A stretch of 64,000 nucleotides of DNA from Isoetes taiwanensis (GCA_021234155.1 JAJEKV010000048.1:1517873-1581872); one strand, 5' to 3'; counted from the first letter of the stretch, positions 11,391 to 22,966 are shown. The notes: generated by a model not told the origin, from the letters alone. Translations and numbers: made by a program.

Positions 11391-13827
11391 TGTTGCCCAT
11401 TTTTGGCAACATGGACTAGCATCTATGTATCAAAACTTTTGTTTCATCTATATTTCCTCTAAGGAAAAGTTCCAGGCTATTGTGATCCCATTAGAGTTTG
11501 GAAGACATTTGACCAAGTTTGGAAGGCATTTGGGATCTCCTTTTATAGCCTAATCTTTTCCTTGAGGTAAAGCACCTTTCTAGACACATTCCCATTTGTT
11601 TAACATTTTTCCTTTGATTTGAAGACCAGGCAAAGGCTATAGCAAGTTTATCAAGGAGCCACAAGGCATTTTACCAAAATTCAACCTTATGAAGCTTACT
11701 TGAGTTGCATTAGTAGTTTTGAAGTCACACACATGAGGATGCCATATTGGAAGTGAAATGTGCTCTTATTTTAGCCTTGAAGTTTGGAAGACCCTTAGGT
11801 TTTGAGCAAACTTATGAGGTATGATTTGAGCATTAGAAACAATTTGAGATGAAATCAAGTGCTACAGAGGTACCCATCTTTTCTTCATTCCACTCATCTT
11901 ATATCCACCTTTTTATATCCTATGAACCTTTTAAAACCTTTCTTTCACCATTTTTCCACCTTTGAGTCCTTTTCTCATCATTCCACTACCCTTTTTTTTA
12001 TTGGTCCTACCTTCATTTGAGAATTGCCCCCTAATGACCTTGAAAACCTTCAAAGGCAAGAAAACTCTATTTCCACCCTCATTTCATCTTCCTAAACCCT
12101 CTTATAGCCTATTTACACCTTTTCCCCATTCTTTTCCCATGATTTTTTCACCATCCCCAAGTTGCAGTATTCATTGACCATGGGTCAAAAGGGACCAAAA
12201 TTCAAATGTTTCAGTTTGACCTAAAATCTCTCTAGATGGAAAGCTTGGCAAAAAAGAGCTAATTTGGTCTTTTAAAATTTGAAAAAAACCCTTGGGAAGG
12301 CCTTCAAATTTGGATTCTTGGGATGCGTGCCATAAAAATAAAAAACCTATTCTAGCCTATCTACCCTATCTATTTCTACATCATTCCACGTCACCCCCCA
12401 TTTTCATTCTCATTTCCACGTGGCAGCAGGGCGTGGGGGCCAGACACGGGCTGGGTGTCCCCTCTGCGTGGCACGCACAGTTATTAGCTGGGTCAGCATT
12501 ATGCCTTATATACAGGAGCCTCCAGAACCATTTTAGCCTGTGGGATATATGGCATTCAAGAATTTTTCGATGAACCCTAAAAAATAGGGGAGCTCATCTA
12601 AATCCGCCAATTAGTTGCCTAAATTTGATTGAATCCGCCAATTTTCACCCGAAATTATCTCTCGACTCTTTTCCGAGACCTTGGGGATCCTCTGTGGCAC
12701 TTGATCCGTTAGAAATTGCTCAAATTTGGCCTAAAATCACTCGGCCGAGCTAGCTTTGGGGAAGAACAATTCTTAAGTCAGGAATACAGATCAAATCAGC
12801 ACGTCCCCTCAGAGATAGACCTCTGTGATCTTGGCGCATTCGACATTTTGATATTATCTTGTTCTGCTCTGTTCAAATTGTGTTCTATTCTGCTCGAAAT
12901 TGAAGATCTACCATGGCGTGACTTGTTTGACATCAAAACGCTTTAACTGCAACTCAAGAAATTTCTTCATTTTGCTTCTTGGGTAGTGTGAGGCTTCCTA
13001 GAAGCTCGATGCTCTCTGAATCTGCTCTCAAGCATCATTATTTGGGTAATACCTTTTAATACTATTGGACCTTTTCAGATATTATCTTGCTATAATATAC
13101 ATTCTTTGCCTGGAAAATTATTGTCATCATTATTCATTTATCTTGTAAAATCTTGTATTGTTTGTTAAAGTTAAAAAACCAAAAATCAAAGCCAAAATAT
13201 TTACTTCAAGTTATATCCCATTCAAATAGTTATATTTCATCCAAGATAATGATCCTAGGAGCCTATACATCCAAAGAAAACCTATAACAAAATTTTTTCT
13301 TCATAATCATTCTGAGTTTGCCTTTTTCTTGAGGCTTTGGCTATTCTCGGAAAAAAACTAAAACATCTTTTGCTATTTAAAACTTATGCACGTGATCTAG
13401 AGACTATTTTGAAGTTGCCTGCACACAGATTTCAATTCAAAATTCCTTATCAAACTCCATCTCGCAAATTTTGGCTCTGTTTTTTGTGGCACCGCCAACT
13501 TTTTGACCTGACTTTGACCTCGGTTTTCTTGACCTTCCTTTATCCAAATCAAGCCAAATTTTCACCAGGAGTTTCTTCTGATTGTTGACCATCTTTACCA
13601 CCAAACAGATCCCAAAAATCTCAAAAGATGTGTCTTCTAGGTCAGTTTTTGCTCTGACAGTTTTTTCAGTTTCAGGGACTGTAGTGATTTTGAAAAAACC
13701 AGCATTCCAAAATGACTTTTCTCGCTTCACATGTTAAGGATTGATCACCCTAAGTGATCTGGAGGTCCTAACCATTTTGTTTGAGCTTCCTTGAGGTTAG
13801 ACTAAAATTCCAGGTTTTAGGCTAACA
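11391..13827 (+). repeat. 3' LTR of element A
   Basis: The last 365 bases match the window's first 363. The right end is CTAACA at 13,827. The left end is proposed at TGTTGCCC because it gives TGTT..AACA termini and follows a purine tract; that edge cannot be confirmed since the 5' LTR start lies outside the window. No long open frame is present. The implied length is about 2.4 kb. Confidence 0.6.
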
Positions 13828-13828
13828 G

Positions 13829-14213
13829 TGGGATATTCACGAGCTAGAGAAATATGGGATGGACTTATATAGAAGGTCGGTTGCGAAGCCTTACCGATCG
13901 GATTCTACAAAGAAAGGTGTGATAAAAGAGGCAGAGGAATTAGAAGTACGCATTGAACAAGTTTGGAGTGCCGGATTGAGATGGATCCATGAGACATTGG
14001 ATGCCCGAGTTCGTCAAGTATTTAAATGCTACAATGAATCATTCAATACCAAATGAACAGTGATCTCTAAGATTTTGCATAATGGTTAATAATACAATAT
14101 AGACTTGTGGTTACAAGATTAAGTTGTGAACTTGCTTAAGGTTGCTTGTGCAATAGAATTTGAGAGTAGATTGTGATTTGATTGAGCTTGTAAATATATT
14201 CTATTCTCTAACA
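13829..14213 (+). repeat. Truncated 5' LTR of copia B
   Basis: It matches 18,701-19,102. Relative to the 3' LTR it lacks the first 250 bases and a short piece after ATATGGGAT. It ends in CTCTAACA. Confidence 0.92.
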
Positions 14214-14214
14214 G

Positions 14215-14227
14215 TGGTATCAGAGCC
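14215..14227 (+). other. Primer-binding site of copia B
   Basis: TGGTATCAGAGCC is complementary to the 3' end of plant initiator-Met tRNA and sits one base after the 5' LTR. The gag-pol ATG follows immediately. Confidence 0.95.
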
Positions 14228-16177
14228 ATGTCAAGCAGGTTTGGAGCATGGTTATTGAACTCTGTTACAGTGTATGAAGGAGGGCCAGGCTTTCAGATTT
14301 GGAAGGAACAAATAAAGAATGTTCTAGTAAATGAAGGGCTTTGGGAATTAGTTCAAGGAACTAATTCAAGTGGAGATGCAATCTCTGTAGTTGCAAGAAG
14401 AAGTTCCACCTCTGGAAAATCTGGTGAAGCCTCTGAAGAATCTGGTGAAGTAGAATCAAGCAAAAGTGGTAAGGATGAAGTTATTAAGCTTAGAGAAGCT
14501 TATGGTATTCTAACCAGCAAAGTTGGGGCCTCGATTTTACTGAAGATAAGGGGAAAGTCTCCTAATGAAATTTGGAAGTTCTTGCTTAAGAACTATGAGG
14601 AAAAAACATCATCTCAAATGCTAAGGGTTAAAGAAGGTGATGACTTGCAAAAGTTTTTCTCTAAATTTGATAATATTGTTGCAGATTTAGAGGGAGCTGG
14701 GGTCCTGCTTACTGAACAGCAAAAATTATTACATGTGGCAAGAGCTGTTGAGGGGAATAAGCAGTTGTCCACCTTGATTAGGAATGTGGCTAAAACCAGA
14801 GAAGCTGCTGAAGAAATGATACGTACAGAGTTTGAGCAGAACAAGGTAATGTATGAAGATGAGGTTGAAGATAATGTTGAGGTATTGTATGCAGGGAAAG
14901 GGAAGGGCAAGTTCATAGGCAAAAGTGTGAAGGATAAAAGTGATATTGGTCCCTGTTTTCATTGTAAGGCCAAAGGTCATTTGAAGGCAAGTTGTCCTAA
15001 GTTAAAAGAGGTTGAGTGCTTTAATTGTGGAGGCAAAGGACATTTTGCAAGGAAGTGTTCTAGCAGCAAAATAAACAGGGGCAGATCCAGCAGAGGGAGA
15101 AATGTTTCTAGAGGACGTGGAAGGAAGCTTGATGGTCAAAAATCTGCTGTAAATTTGGTTCAGGATATTGAAGAGGAGGACTCTAGTGAAGAAGATGAAG
15201 ATGTGGAGGTAAGTAACCAAAATATTTTAGTTATTTCAAAGGAAAGTTCTAACAACATTGATGAAATGCTAATATTAGATAGTGGAGCAGAAAAATCCGT
15301 GACCAGCTCAGCTAAATTGTTCAAGGAGGGAAAAGAAGGAAGAATTAAGCATATCAAGCTGGGAAATGGGAAGTTACAAGATGTTCAATGTACAGGGATG
15401 TTAGAACTTTTTGATCTTCAAGGGAAAGTAGTGAACTTGAAGGATGTTTTATGTGTACCTTCACTTGTGAAGAATCTAATTTCAGTAGCACAGTTAGTAG
15501 ATATGGATTACACTGTTGTGTTTGACAAATATCAATGTAAAGTGTTCTATGATAATGAAATTAAGTTTCTTGCAAAAAGATTTGGAAACTTGTTTGCATT
15601 GGATGGCAGTTGTATACCCTCTGTTAATTCTATTGAGATTGTTGACCTAGACATTTGGCATCAGAGGCTATGTCATGCTAATCATAGCATCATAGATGCT
15701 TTGGTCAAAGGAAAATTAATTAAAGCAAAAGATGGAGTCAAAAGACCAAAAGTCTGTTTGGGGTGCATGTTAGGAAAACATGCAAGACTGCCTTTTAAAA
15801 GGGCAAAAAGGAAAACCAAAGAAGTGTTGGAAATAGTGCACTCTGACCTTTGTGGTCCACTTAATGTTCGAGGAATTTCAGGGAAAAGGTATTTTATTAC
15901 CTTTATTGATGACTTTAGTAGAAAGACCGTGTGCATGTGTCTTAGAACTAAAGATCAAGCCTTTGAGGCTTATAAATTATTTGCTGCAGAAGTAGAGTTG
16001 GAGACAGGAAAAAAGATCAAATGCATTCGTTCAGACCGTGGTGGAGAATTCATGTCAACTGAATTCATCAAGTTTTGTAAAGTCAGGGGAGTTAAAAGGC
16101 AATTTACATGTAGTTACTCACCTCAAACTAATGGAATTGCTGAAAGGAAAAATAGAACAACCTTGAATGCAGTTTGA
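14228..16177 (+). pseudogene. Copia B gag, protease and integrase (ends at in-frame TGA)
   Basis: This is a 649-codon open frame. Gag occupies about residues 1-240. Two CCHC knuckles follow: CFHCKAKGHLKASC near residue 243 and CFNCGGKGHFARKC near 264. An acidic linker (EEEDSSEEDEDVE) precedes the protease motif LILDSGAEKSVTS near 349. Integrase has the WHQRLCHAN and CLGC zinc-binding parts (about 475-515), HSDLCGPL (first D), IRSDRGGEF (second D) and NGIAERKNRT (E). The frame stops at TGA 16,175-16,177 and continues in the same phase, fitting a single CGA-to-TGA change at a methylatable cytosine. The start is set by the primer-binding site just upstream. Confidence 0.95.
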
Positions 16178-17690
16178 GCTATGATAAAGCATACATGGCT
16201 ACCTAATTACTTATGGGAAGAGGTTGTTTTGACTGCAGTAGAAGTTCAGAATTTATTGCCAAACAAAAGTCTTAATGGAATGACACCAAATGAAATGTGG
16301 TCAGGAGCTAAACCAAACTATGAGCACCTAAGAGCTTTTGGTTGCTTAAGCTTTGTTCATGTGCCAAAACAGAAGAGACTCAAGTTGGATGATCGAGCTA
16401 GAATAGCTTTTCTAGTAGGGTATGACAAAGAGTCAAAAGCTTATAGACTATTTGATCCACAAAGTAAGAGAATTTTAATCAGCAGAGATGTCACATTTGA
16501 CGAGTCTCAATGTTATAAAAATATTGAATTCTCCTCTATTAACGTCAAAGATAAGCAAACTCAGAAGTTGCCACAGCTCCAAGATGCTAACATTATGGAT
16601 GATGATGAAAAATATATTATTAAGGTTGATAACCAGCAAGTTAGGTCTGTAGATGATGTACATACTCAGCAAAATAGGTCTGAAAGTGATGTAGATATCC
16701 CTGCAGATGTCACTGACAAAAGATCAAAACCTAGTAGAAGAACAGCAGCACAAATTCTACAACAAGAGGCTAATGTAGATTCTGGGGTCTTTGGAAGAGA
16801 TAGCACAGGGAGAAGCAGAAGGTTGCAAAATGAAATAGCTGATATAAACCTGGTTGAGATTCTTGCATTATTGGATACTGAAGTACCCAAGTCATTTAAG
16901 GAGGCTATAAATGCAGTTGATGGAGAAAAATGGAAAGTTGCCATGAATGATGAACTAGATGCCTTCAAAAGAACAGGGACATATGAACTTGTGGATTTGC
17001 CCAAAAATAGACATGCAGTGGGAAGTAAATGGATATTTAAAATAAAGCAAGGTGCTCAACCCAATTCAGTAAAGTATAAAGCTCGATTAGTAGCACAAGG
17101 TTATACTCAGAGGAAGGGGATTGACTATGAGGAAACTTTTTCCCCCATAGTCATTAAAATGACAAGTATCAGAATGCTATTGGCTATAGCCAATGCAAAA
17201 AACTTTGAGATACATCACATGGATGTGTCTACTGCATTTTTAAATGCAGAGTTAGAAGAAGAAATATTTATGATGCAACCCCCTGGTTTTGAGCAAGGGA
17301 AAGCCAAAGTATGGAAGCTTAAGAAAGCTGTCTATGGACTCAAGCAATCACCAAGACAGTGGTACATGTGCATGGATACATATCTGAGAGAACAAGGTTT
17401 TTTAAAATTGAAAGATGATGGTAATATTTATCTGTTCGGAGATGGAAATGAAGTTTGCTATATTGCATTGTATGTGGATGACAATGTCATGGTTAGTAGC
17501 AGTCTTGAGGTCCTACAAAAGTGTAAAGATATTCTCAAAAGTAGGTTTAAGATGGTTGATTTGGGAGAACTCAAGAAGTTCTTGGGTATTGAAGTTTTTA
17601 GAGATCGAAGTAAACAAATTCTAACTCTAACACAGGGTCAGAATATTGCAGGCATGCTCAAAAGGTTCTACATGGAAGATTCTAAGGTAG
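16178..17690 (+). pseudogene. Copia B integrase C-terminus and reverse transcriptase
   Basis: This is the same phase as the preceding frame, after the stop. The integrase C-terminal part includes HLRAFGCLSFVHVPK and FLVGYDKESKAYRLF. After a variable linker, RT shows KYKARLVAQGYTQ, HHMDVSTAFLNAELEEE, VYGLKQSPRQWY and the catalytic YVDD (17,470), then DLGELKKFLGIEV. Near 17,690 one base is missing in TTCAACTCCC and the frame shifts. The enzyme copies element RNA into DNA in cytoplasmic particles. Confidence 0.94.
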
Positions 17691-18455
17691 TTCAACTCCC
17701 ATGGTTCCTGGTAATAAACTTACTGCTAATGTTGGTGAACAATCTGATAAAGAGAAGTTAGAATTGGAGAAGATCCCATATCAAGAATTAGTTGGATGTT
17801 TGTTATATTTATCCAACTGCACAAGACCTGATATTTCATTTGCAGTCAACATTTTGAGCAGGTATTGTCATAATTTTGGAAGGACACATTGGCAGGCTGC
17901 TAAAGAGTCCTTAGATATTTGAAAGGTACTGTAGATTTTGGCATTCAATTCAATTCTAACAACATGGAGCTCTTGTCCTACAGTGATTCAGACTGGGGTG
18001 GAGACCCTGATGAGAGAAAGTCAACCTCAGGAATTATTTGCATGCTAGGTGGAGGACCTATCTCTTGGAAATGTAGAAAACAAAAGGCTATAGCACTTTC
18101 TTCTACAGAAGCAGAATATGCAGCTACAACTCTTGCTGCAAAAGAAATGGTATGGAGTGAAAGATTGTTGAAGGAAATAGGGATAGAACAAAGAAAACCT
18201 TTGCAGTTATTCTCTGATAGCTCCAGCTGCATAGCAATGACTAAGAATCCCATACAGCACGAAAGAACCAAGCATATTGAGCTGGAGATGCATTTCATAA
18301 GGGATCTGGTAAGTAAGAAAATTATTGAAGTACGTTATATACAAACAGAGTTGCAGCTAGCAGATATTCTGACTAAGGCATTGACTGAGATAAAATTCAA
18401 GAAGCTGAGACAAATGATCAGTTGCAGAGAAAGTAACATGAAGGGAAAGTGTTAG
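17691..18455 (+). pseudogene. Copia B RT end and RNase H
   Basis: Two pieces (17,701-17,922 and 17,919-18,455) are separated by another 1-base loss in an A run near 17,903. The first carries YQELVGCLLYLSNCTRPDI. The second is RNase H: SDSDWGG, ALSSTEAEY, FSDSSSC and ERTKHIELEMHFI, with all acidic landmarks present. The last codons, ending with the stop at 18,453-18,455, overlap the first bases of the 3' LTR. Together with the TGA, only three small lesions break the whole polyprotein. Confidence 0.93.
18440..18449 (+). other. Polypurine tract of copia B
   Basis: GAAGGGAAAG lies directly before TGTTAGAAG, the start of the 3' LTR; it would prime second-strand synthesis. Confidence 0.88.
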
Positions 18456-19102
18456 AAGTGTCATGTTATTTCTCTGTAGTGCAGAACTTGAGTTACAGTG
18501 TTAATATACAGTTCAGGATAAACTATTGAAGCTGTAACACCTAGGTATGTAGAGCACTGGAGTGATTTGTAACAAGGACCTAGGTATGCACAAAGTTCTT
18601 GATGAGAAGTATGGTTAAAGGTTGATTATTAACTTTTAACTATAAGACTATTGTTAAAGTTGGAAATTGGAAATTCAATGGTCGAAGGCTGAAACGTCTG
18701 TGGGATATTCACGAGCTAGAGAAATATGGGATATTTCTCTAGATAAGATGGACTTATATAGAAGGCCGGTTGCGAAGCCTTGCCGATCGGATTCTACAAA
18801 GAAAGGTGTGATAAAAGAGGCAGAGGAATTAGAAGTACGCATTGAACAAGTTTGGAGTGCCGGATTGAGATGGATCCATGAGACATTGGATGCCCGAGTT
18901 CGTCAAGTATTTAAATGCTACAGTGAATCATTCAATACCAAATGAACAGTGATCTCTAAGATTTTGCATAATGGTTAATAATACAATATAGACTTGTGGT
19001 TACAAGATTAAGTTGTGAACTTGCTTAAGGTTGCTTGTGCAATAGAATTTGAGAGTAGATTGTGATTTGATTGAGCTTGCAAATATATTCTATTCTCTAA
19101 CA
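18450..19102 (+). repeat. 3' LTR of copia B (653 bp)
   Basis: It begins TGTTAG and ends CTAACA. It is complete, unlike the 5' copy. Confidence 0.92.
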
Positions 19103-19198
19103 GCTCAATACTTTTATTGAAAGATGAGCAATTACTTCAGATATTGATTATCTTTTCTTATAATTGTCGTGGCAAATTATCATACAGAAACGCCATCC

Positions 19199-19558
19199 TT
19201 CGACGTGATGCAGGCCATGGATGCAAGTATACAGACTGACAAGGCCATATATATAGATGTTGTGGCATAGACCGATGAACAAATGGCCTATCAGACGTAC
19301 TCGAGTTCCCAAGAGCAGGCGAACATATACAATGTTGAGCAGGGAACAACATTAGAAGTCTCAGAGCAAGACAGAAACCTCGATTTGCGGATAATGGAGA
19401 TGCCAAAAATTGCTTCTATCTTGGATACTGATACAACCACATGGTTCTTCACAAACACCATGCATATCCAATGGCCAGAGATTGTTACAGCCCAACGATT
19501 TGGTGCTCTAAGCACGGATTGCCCACACTACATTCTTGTGCAGTTCTGCACATTGTAG
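19199..19558 (+). pseudogene. Unrecognised reading frame
   Basis: From ATG 19,199 the frame reads MQAMDASIQTDKAIYIDVV, meets one stop at about 19,268, then stays open from 19,283 to 19,558 (91 codons: MAYQTYSSSQEQANIYN.., then MHIQWPEIVTAQRFG). Amino-acid use is protein-like, but I recognise no domain. It lies between the copia 3' LTR and a LINE 3' end, so it may be part of that LINE's upstream region or a host gene piece. Confidence 0.3.
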
Positions 19559-19739
19559 GATAGGCCTCCAGCATGGCAGCCATCTTAAGAATACATATTT
19601 TTCTGTGCAGGAGGGTTTATCTCCGATATAGCTCACTCGACGACGTGAAGAACTTTACAAACATACGAGAGATGAGGCTGTAGAAACGATGCGCATTATA
19701 CAGAGGGGACAAAGCTATTATCCCGAATCAGTGGCTTCA

Positions 19740-19957
19740 GAACCCCTGGTTGTTATGTGTAGCTGCCCCATTCATCCTTCTTCTTCTTTTGTTTTATTAT
19801 TTCTATTTTGTTATTATGTTCAGTGATAGTCTCCAAGTTTTATTTGGGTTGTTGCCCTTGCATGTACCATGCATAACCTGCTTGAGTTCCCCTAGATGTT
19901 AAAAACTTATCCATCTATCTATCCATCCATCCGTCCGTCCGTCCATCCATCCATCTC
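19740..19957 (+). mobile_element. LINE 3'-end fragment with (CATC)n tail
   Basis: An AT/TTC-rich 3' non-coding stretch ends in CTAGATGTTAAAAACTTAT followed by CATC/CGTC tetranucleotides (19,909-19,957). The ending resembles the GGACGTTAAAA terminus of the other two LINEs in the window. The left boundary is not visible. Confidence 0.5.
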
Positions 19958-20444
19958 ATATCAAGCTTGAGGTCCAACATTCAAATTTTCAGCAAGAAAA
20001 TTGTTTACCATATAATGCTTCGGATCTGACAGAAGAGAGTTCTGCAGAGCATGAATCCTTCTAACAACAATAGTATTGTGGGTGATCCATAGCTAATTGT
20101 CCCTTTCCAGACACCAGCAATCGCCAGCTAAAAAGAACATTCAGTATGGCCCAATAGATAAACAGATAACCAAGAAAAGAATGGCTCTGAAGCTCCATAG
20201 CATAGCTGGAACTTAGGGTTCTAACAACGAATTTAGGTCAGTCAGAAAGCATATCTGAATATATACTATAATTAACATATACTCAAAATATGCGCTTTAC
20301 TAATACAAGCAAGTGTTTGTTGTTTACGAGCAACCCAACAAAGCCCTTAAAGGGTCCTAACAGTGCTAGGTTTTGTATGGGGGCATGCTCATTGGGAGCA
20401 CATTTCGGTGTGGACTGGTGGGGCCCCATGACCGACAGGGCTGG
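19958..20444. other. Unannotated spacer
   Basis: I see no recognisable gene or repeat. Short frames at 20,283-20,537 on both strands are shadows without domain features. Confidence 0.6.
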
Positions 20445-20449
20445 GAGCG

Positions 20450-21104
20450 TGATATGGTGGTGCTCGGGGGAGTGGTTGTCGGGAGCAAGAGTATGAGAAA
20501 GAAAGCCGTAAATGTTCATGTTAACCCTTGGACCCAAGTATCTTAGTGAATATACAATAAGTTAAGTTAGCAATTATCCTTAGCTAGACCATTGGGGGAT
20601 ATTTTTATCTAATATAAGATAGGACAAGTTATAAACCATAAGCTAATCTAAGAACCTTAGAAAAGATAGTAAACTATTATTATAGTTAAGAGAGGTACGC
20701 ATCTATTATATCTATGGGCATAAAGGTGTACTTTTAATGTTAAAAAGGGACTTGGGCTAAATATAAGGACGTCATTCAAGTAAGGCCTATTAAGGGATAC
20801 CTTTACCTTTTCAAAAAGGAAGTGAATGTTACAAGAGTAAGCGTATGTGAGGGCAAAGCTTGTTTCTATCCCAATTGAACATCTAAGCCAAATCCTAAGC
20901 CTAGCCTATTCCTCAAATTTATGTTTTTGCTACAAAGGATTTGTAGTGGCTAATTTGCGTTATTGCCTTTCTTTGGAAGTCTCTTGCTCAAGGACAATCC
21001 GGTTGGGTGGAGAGCTTACCCGGAAGGGTGGATTTATGCTTACTTGACTTGTTTCTTGACGATTGTTTTTGCAGTAGATCTTTGGAGACTAGCTAATCGT
21101 ATCA
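20450..21104 (+). repeat. 5' LTR of element D
   Basis: 655 bp, termini TGATA/TATCA; it appears identical to 22,307-22,961. Confidence 0.95.
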
Positions 21105-21107
21105 AAT

Positions 21108-21120
21108 TGGTATCAGAGCC
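21108..21120 (+). other. Primer-binding site of element D
   Basis: TGGTATCAGAGCC, three bases after the LTR, is complementary to initiator-Met tRNA. Confidence 0.93.
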
Positions 21121-21990
21121 AAGTTCCGATTTCTCTTGGAGCCTGTGTGTTTTTTATTTTGTTTATTTTGAGTGAATGAGTAAGAACTAATCTAATTGCT
21201 CTATTAGAAATATTTTAGTATTTGTTTGAGCGAAATTAAAAGCCCCGAAGAAGGTTTTGCTCCAAAAAGATTTAGGGTATTGACTGAATCTCGGCTAGAA
21301 TCAAAGCTTGAAAGACGTGCTAGGAAACAATGCTAGTTATGAACCAGTTAATGAAGAACTGAGAAAATCATAGGTCGCTTGGACCATGAAGTGATTGGTT
21401 AATATGAAATAATTGCAGAGCATAACTTAGGATAGAAGTTTAATGAATATGGAGATGGGTCGTGCCATGATCTCTCCCTAGGTTGTGATTGATTAGATCT
21501 TCATAAGTGTCCGCATTTCATTTGAAGCCATTAATAAACCGTTCGAAGCCTTAGGATTTTCTATAATATTTCTGTGGGTATGTTGAAAGAAAAATCATTT
21601 GAGGATATGTTAGTAAAGCAACATACCATTTGGTCATTGAATTCTCTAGGTTATTAATGTGTAAGACATGAACCTATGCTAGGTGATACATGCAATTATT
21701 GGTATAATCCAAAGAACCATACCATTTGGTTGGGTTTGCAGGTTCTAATGTCATGATTGAGTTTTTCGCAGGACATAGAAATTGTCATGCAGGGAATTAT
21801 TTTGGGAGATATTCTTACCTTGTTATTGGCACATGAGCAACCTAAGTTTTAGCCATTTGTGGCTATAAGGTAAATGGATATTTGAGTTACATTTGCCTTA
21901 GAGAATTCCAAGGTGGAAGTTTTAAGGTGTTCTTTCTTTGTGTAGTGTATAGTAAGTCTTGAGACAACTAATATGTTTGCAGCATAATAG

Positions 21991-22210
21991 TTGGACTTGG
22001 AAAATATTTTTAGCCTAAAGGGCTGGACTTGGAAAATTTTTTAGCCTAAAGGGCTGGACTTGGAAATTTTTAGCCTAAAGGGCTGGACTTGAAAACTTTT
22101 AGCCTAAAAGGCTGGACTTGAAAATTTTTAGCCTAAAAGGCTGGACTTGAAAATTTTTAGCCTAAAGGGCTGGACTTGAAGACTTTTAGCCTAAAGGGCT
22201 GGACTTGACC
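21991..22210 (+). repeat. 30-bp minisatellite inside element D
   Basis: About seven and a half copies of a unit close to GGCTGGACTTGGAAAATTTTTAGCCTAAA. Each carries a small inverted repeat, AGCCT..AGGCT or a near version. Copies differ by a few bases. Confidence 0.93.
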
Positions 22211-22290
22211 ATTTCTGATTGTGCAGGTTGCAACCATGGACTTGGTTGTGTTAATTTGCCATATAATTCTTGATCGAGGACGATCAATCC

Positions 22291-22306
22291 CAAGAAGGGG
22301 AGGAAT
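22291..22306 (+). other. Polypurine tract of element D
   Basis: CAAGAAGGGGAGGAAT directly precedes the right LTR. Confidence 0.85.
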
Positions 22307-22961
22307 TGATATGGTGGTGCTCGGGGGAGTGGTTGTCGGGAGCAAGAGTATGAGAAAGAAAGCCGTAAATGTTCATGTTAACCCTTGGACCCAAGTATCT
22401 TAGTGAATATACAATAAGTTAAGTTAGCAATTATCCTTAGCTAGACCATTGGGGGATATTTTTATCTAATATAAGATAGGACAAGTTATAAACCATAAGC
22501 TAATCTAAGAACCTTAGAAAAGATAGTAAACTATTATTATAGTTAAGAGAGGTACGCATCTATTATATCTATGGGCATAAAGGTGTACTTTTAATGTTAA
22601 AAAGGGACTTGGGCTAAATATAAGGACGTCATTCAAGTAAGGCCTATTAAGGGATACCTTTACCTTTTCAAAAAGGAAGTGAATGTTACAAGAGTAAGCG
22701 TATGTGAGGGCAAAGCTTGTTTCTATCCCAATTGAACATCTAAGCCAAATCCTAAGCCTAGCCTATTCCTCAAATTTATGTTTTTGCTACAAAGGATTTG
22801 TAGTGGCTAATTTGCGTTATTGCCTTTCTTTGGAAGTCTCTTGCTCAAGGACAATCCGGTTGGGTGGAGAGCTTACCCGGAAGGGTGGATTTATGCTTAC
22901 TTGACTTGTTTCTTGACGATTGTTTTTGCAGTAGATCTTTGGAGACTAGCTAATCGTATCA
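22307..22961 (+). repeat. 3' LTR of element D
   Basis: 655 bp copy of 20,450-21,104, followed by the GAGCG target duplication. Confidence 0.95.
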
Positions 22962-22966
22962 GAGCG

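Larger units (their letters stand above)
1..13827 (+). mobile_element. Ty3/gypsy LTR retrotransposon A (decayed, 5' end outside window)
   Basis: The first 363 bases recur at about 13,463-13,827, giving the two LTR ends, both finishing in CTAACA. Between them, in order on the + strand, are gag, protease, an RNase H, reverse transcriptase with YLDD, a second RNase H and integrase with D-D-E residues. Many stops and frameshifts break the coding region. An antisense LINE splits pol between 4,607 and about 9,641. The RT wording and the plant-type RNase H resemble the Tat group of Ty3/gypsy elements; that lineage call is from memory of family features and not from a search. Confidence 0.9.
13828..19102 (+). 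mobile_element. Ty1/copia retrotransposon B, nearly intact but 5'-truncated
   Basis: A truncated 5' LTR, primer-binding site, single gag-pol frame, polypurine tract and full 3' LTR lie in canonical order. The domain order protease-integrase-RT-RNase H identifies Ty1/copia. The first 250 bases of the 5' LTR are missing and the remainder begins directly at the end of element A. The LTR parts differ by a few transitions and one short deletion, so insertion was fairly recent. Confidence 0.95.
20450..22961 (+). mobile_element. Short non-autonomous LTR retrotransposon D (complete)
   Basis: Two 655-bp direct repeats (TGATATGG...CGTATCA) flank 1,202 bp. The target duplication GAGCG occurs at 20,445-20,449 and 22,962-22,966. 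A primer-binding site follows the left LTR and a purine tract precedes the right one. No gag or pol reading frame exists in the internal part, so it must use proteins from another element. I found no difference between the LTRs by eye, which points to very recent insertion. Confidence 0.95.

Noticed and set aside
14215-14227. tRNA gene fragments suggested by TGGTATCAGAGCC (also at 21,108, 49,562 and 63,311)
   Set aside because: All four are primer-binding sites next to LTRs; no cloverleaf can be folded around them.
21991-22210. Regular direct repeats as a possible CRISPR array
   Set aside because: The units are contiguous without unique spacers and lie inside an LTR element of a plant genome.
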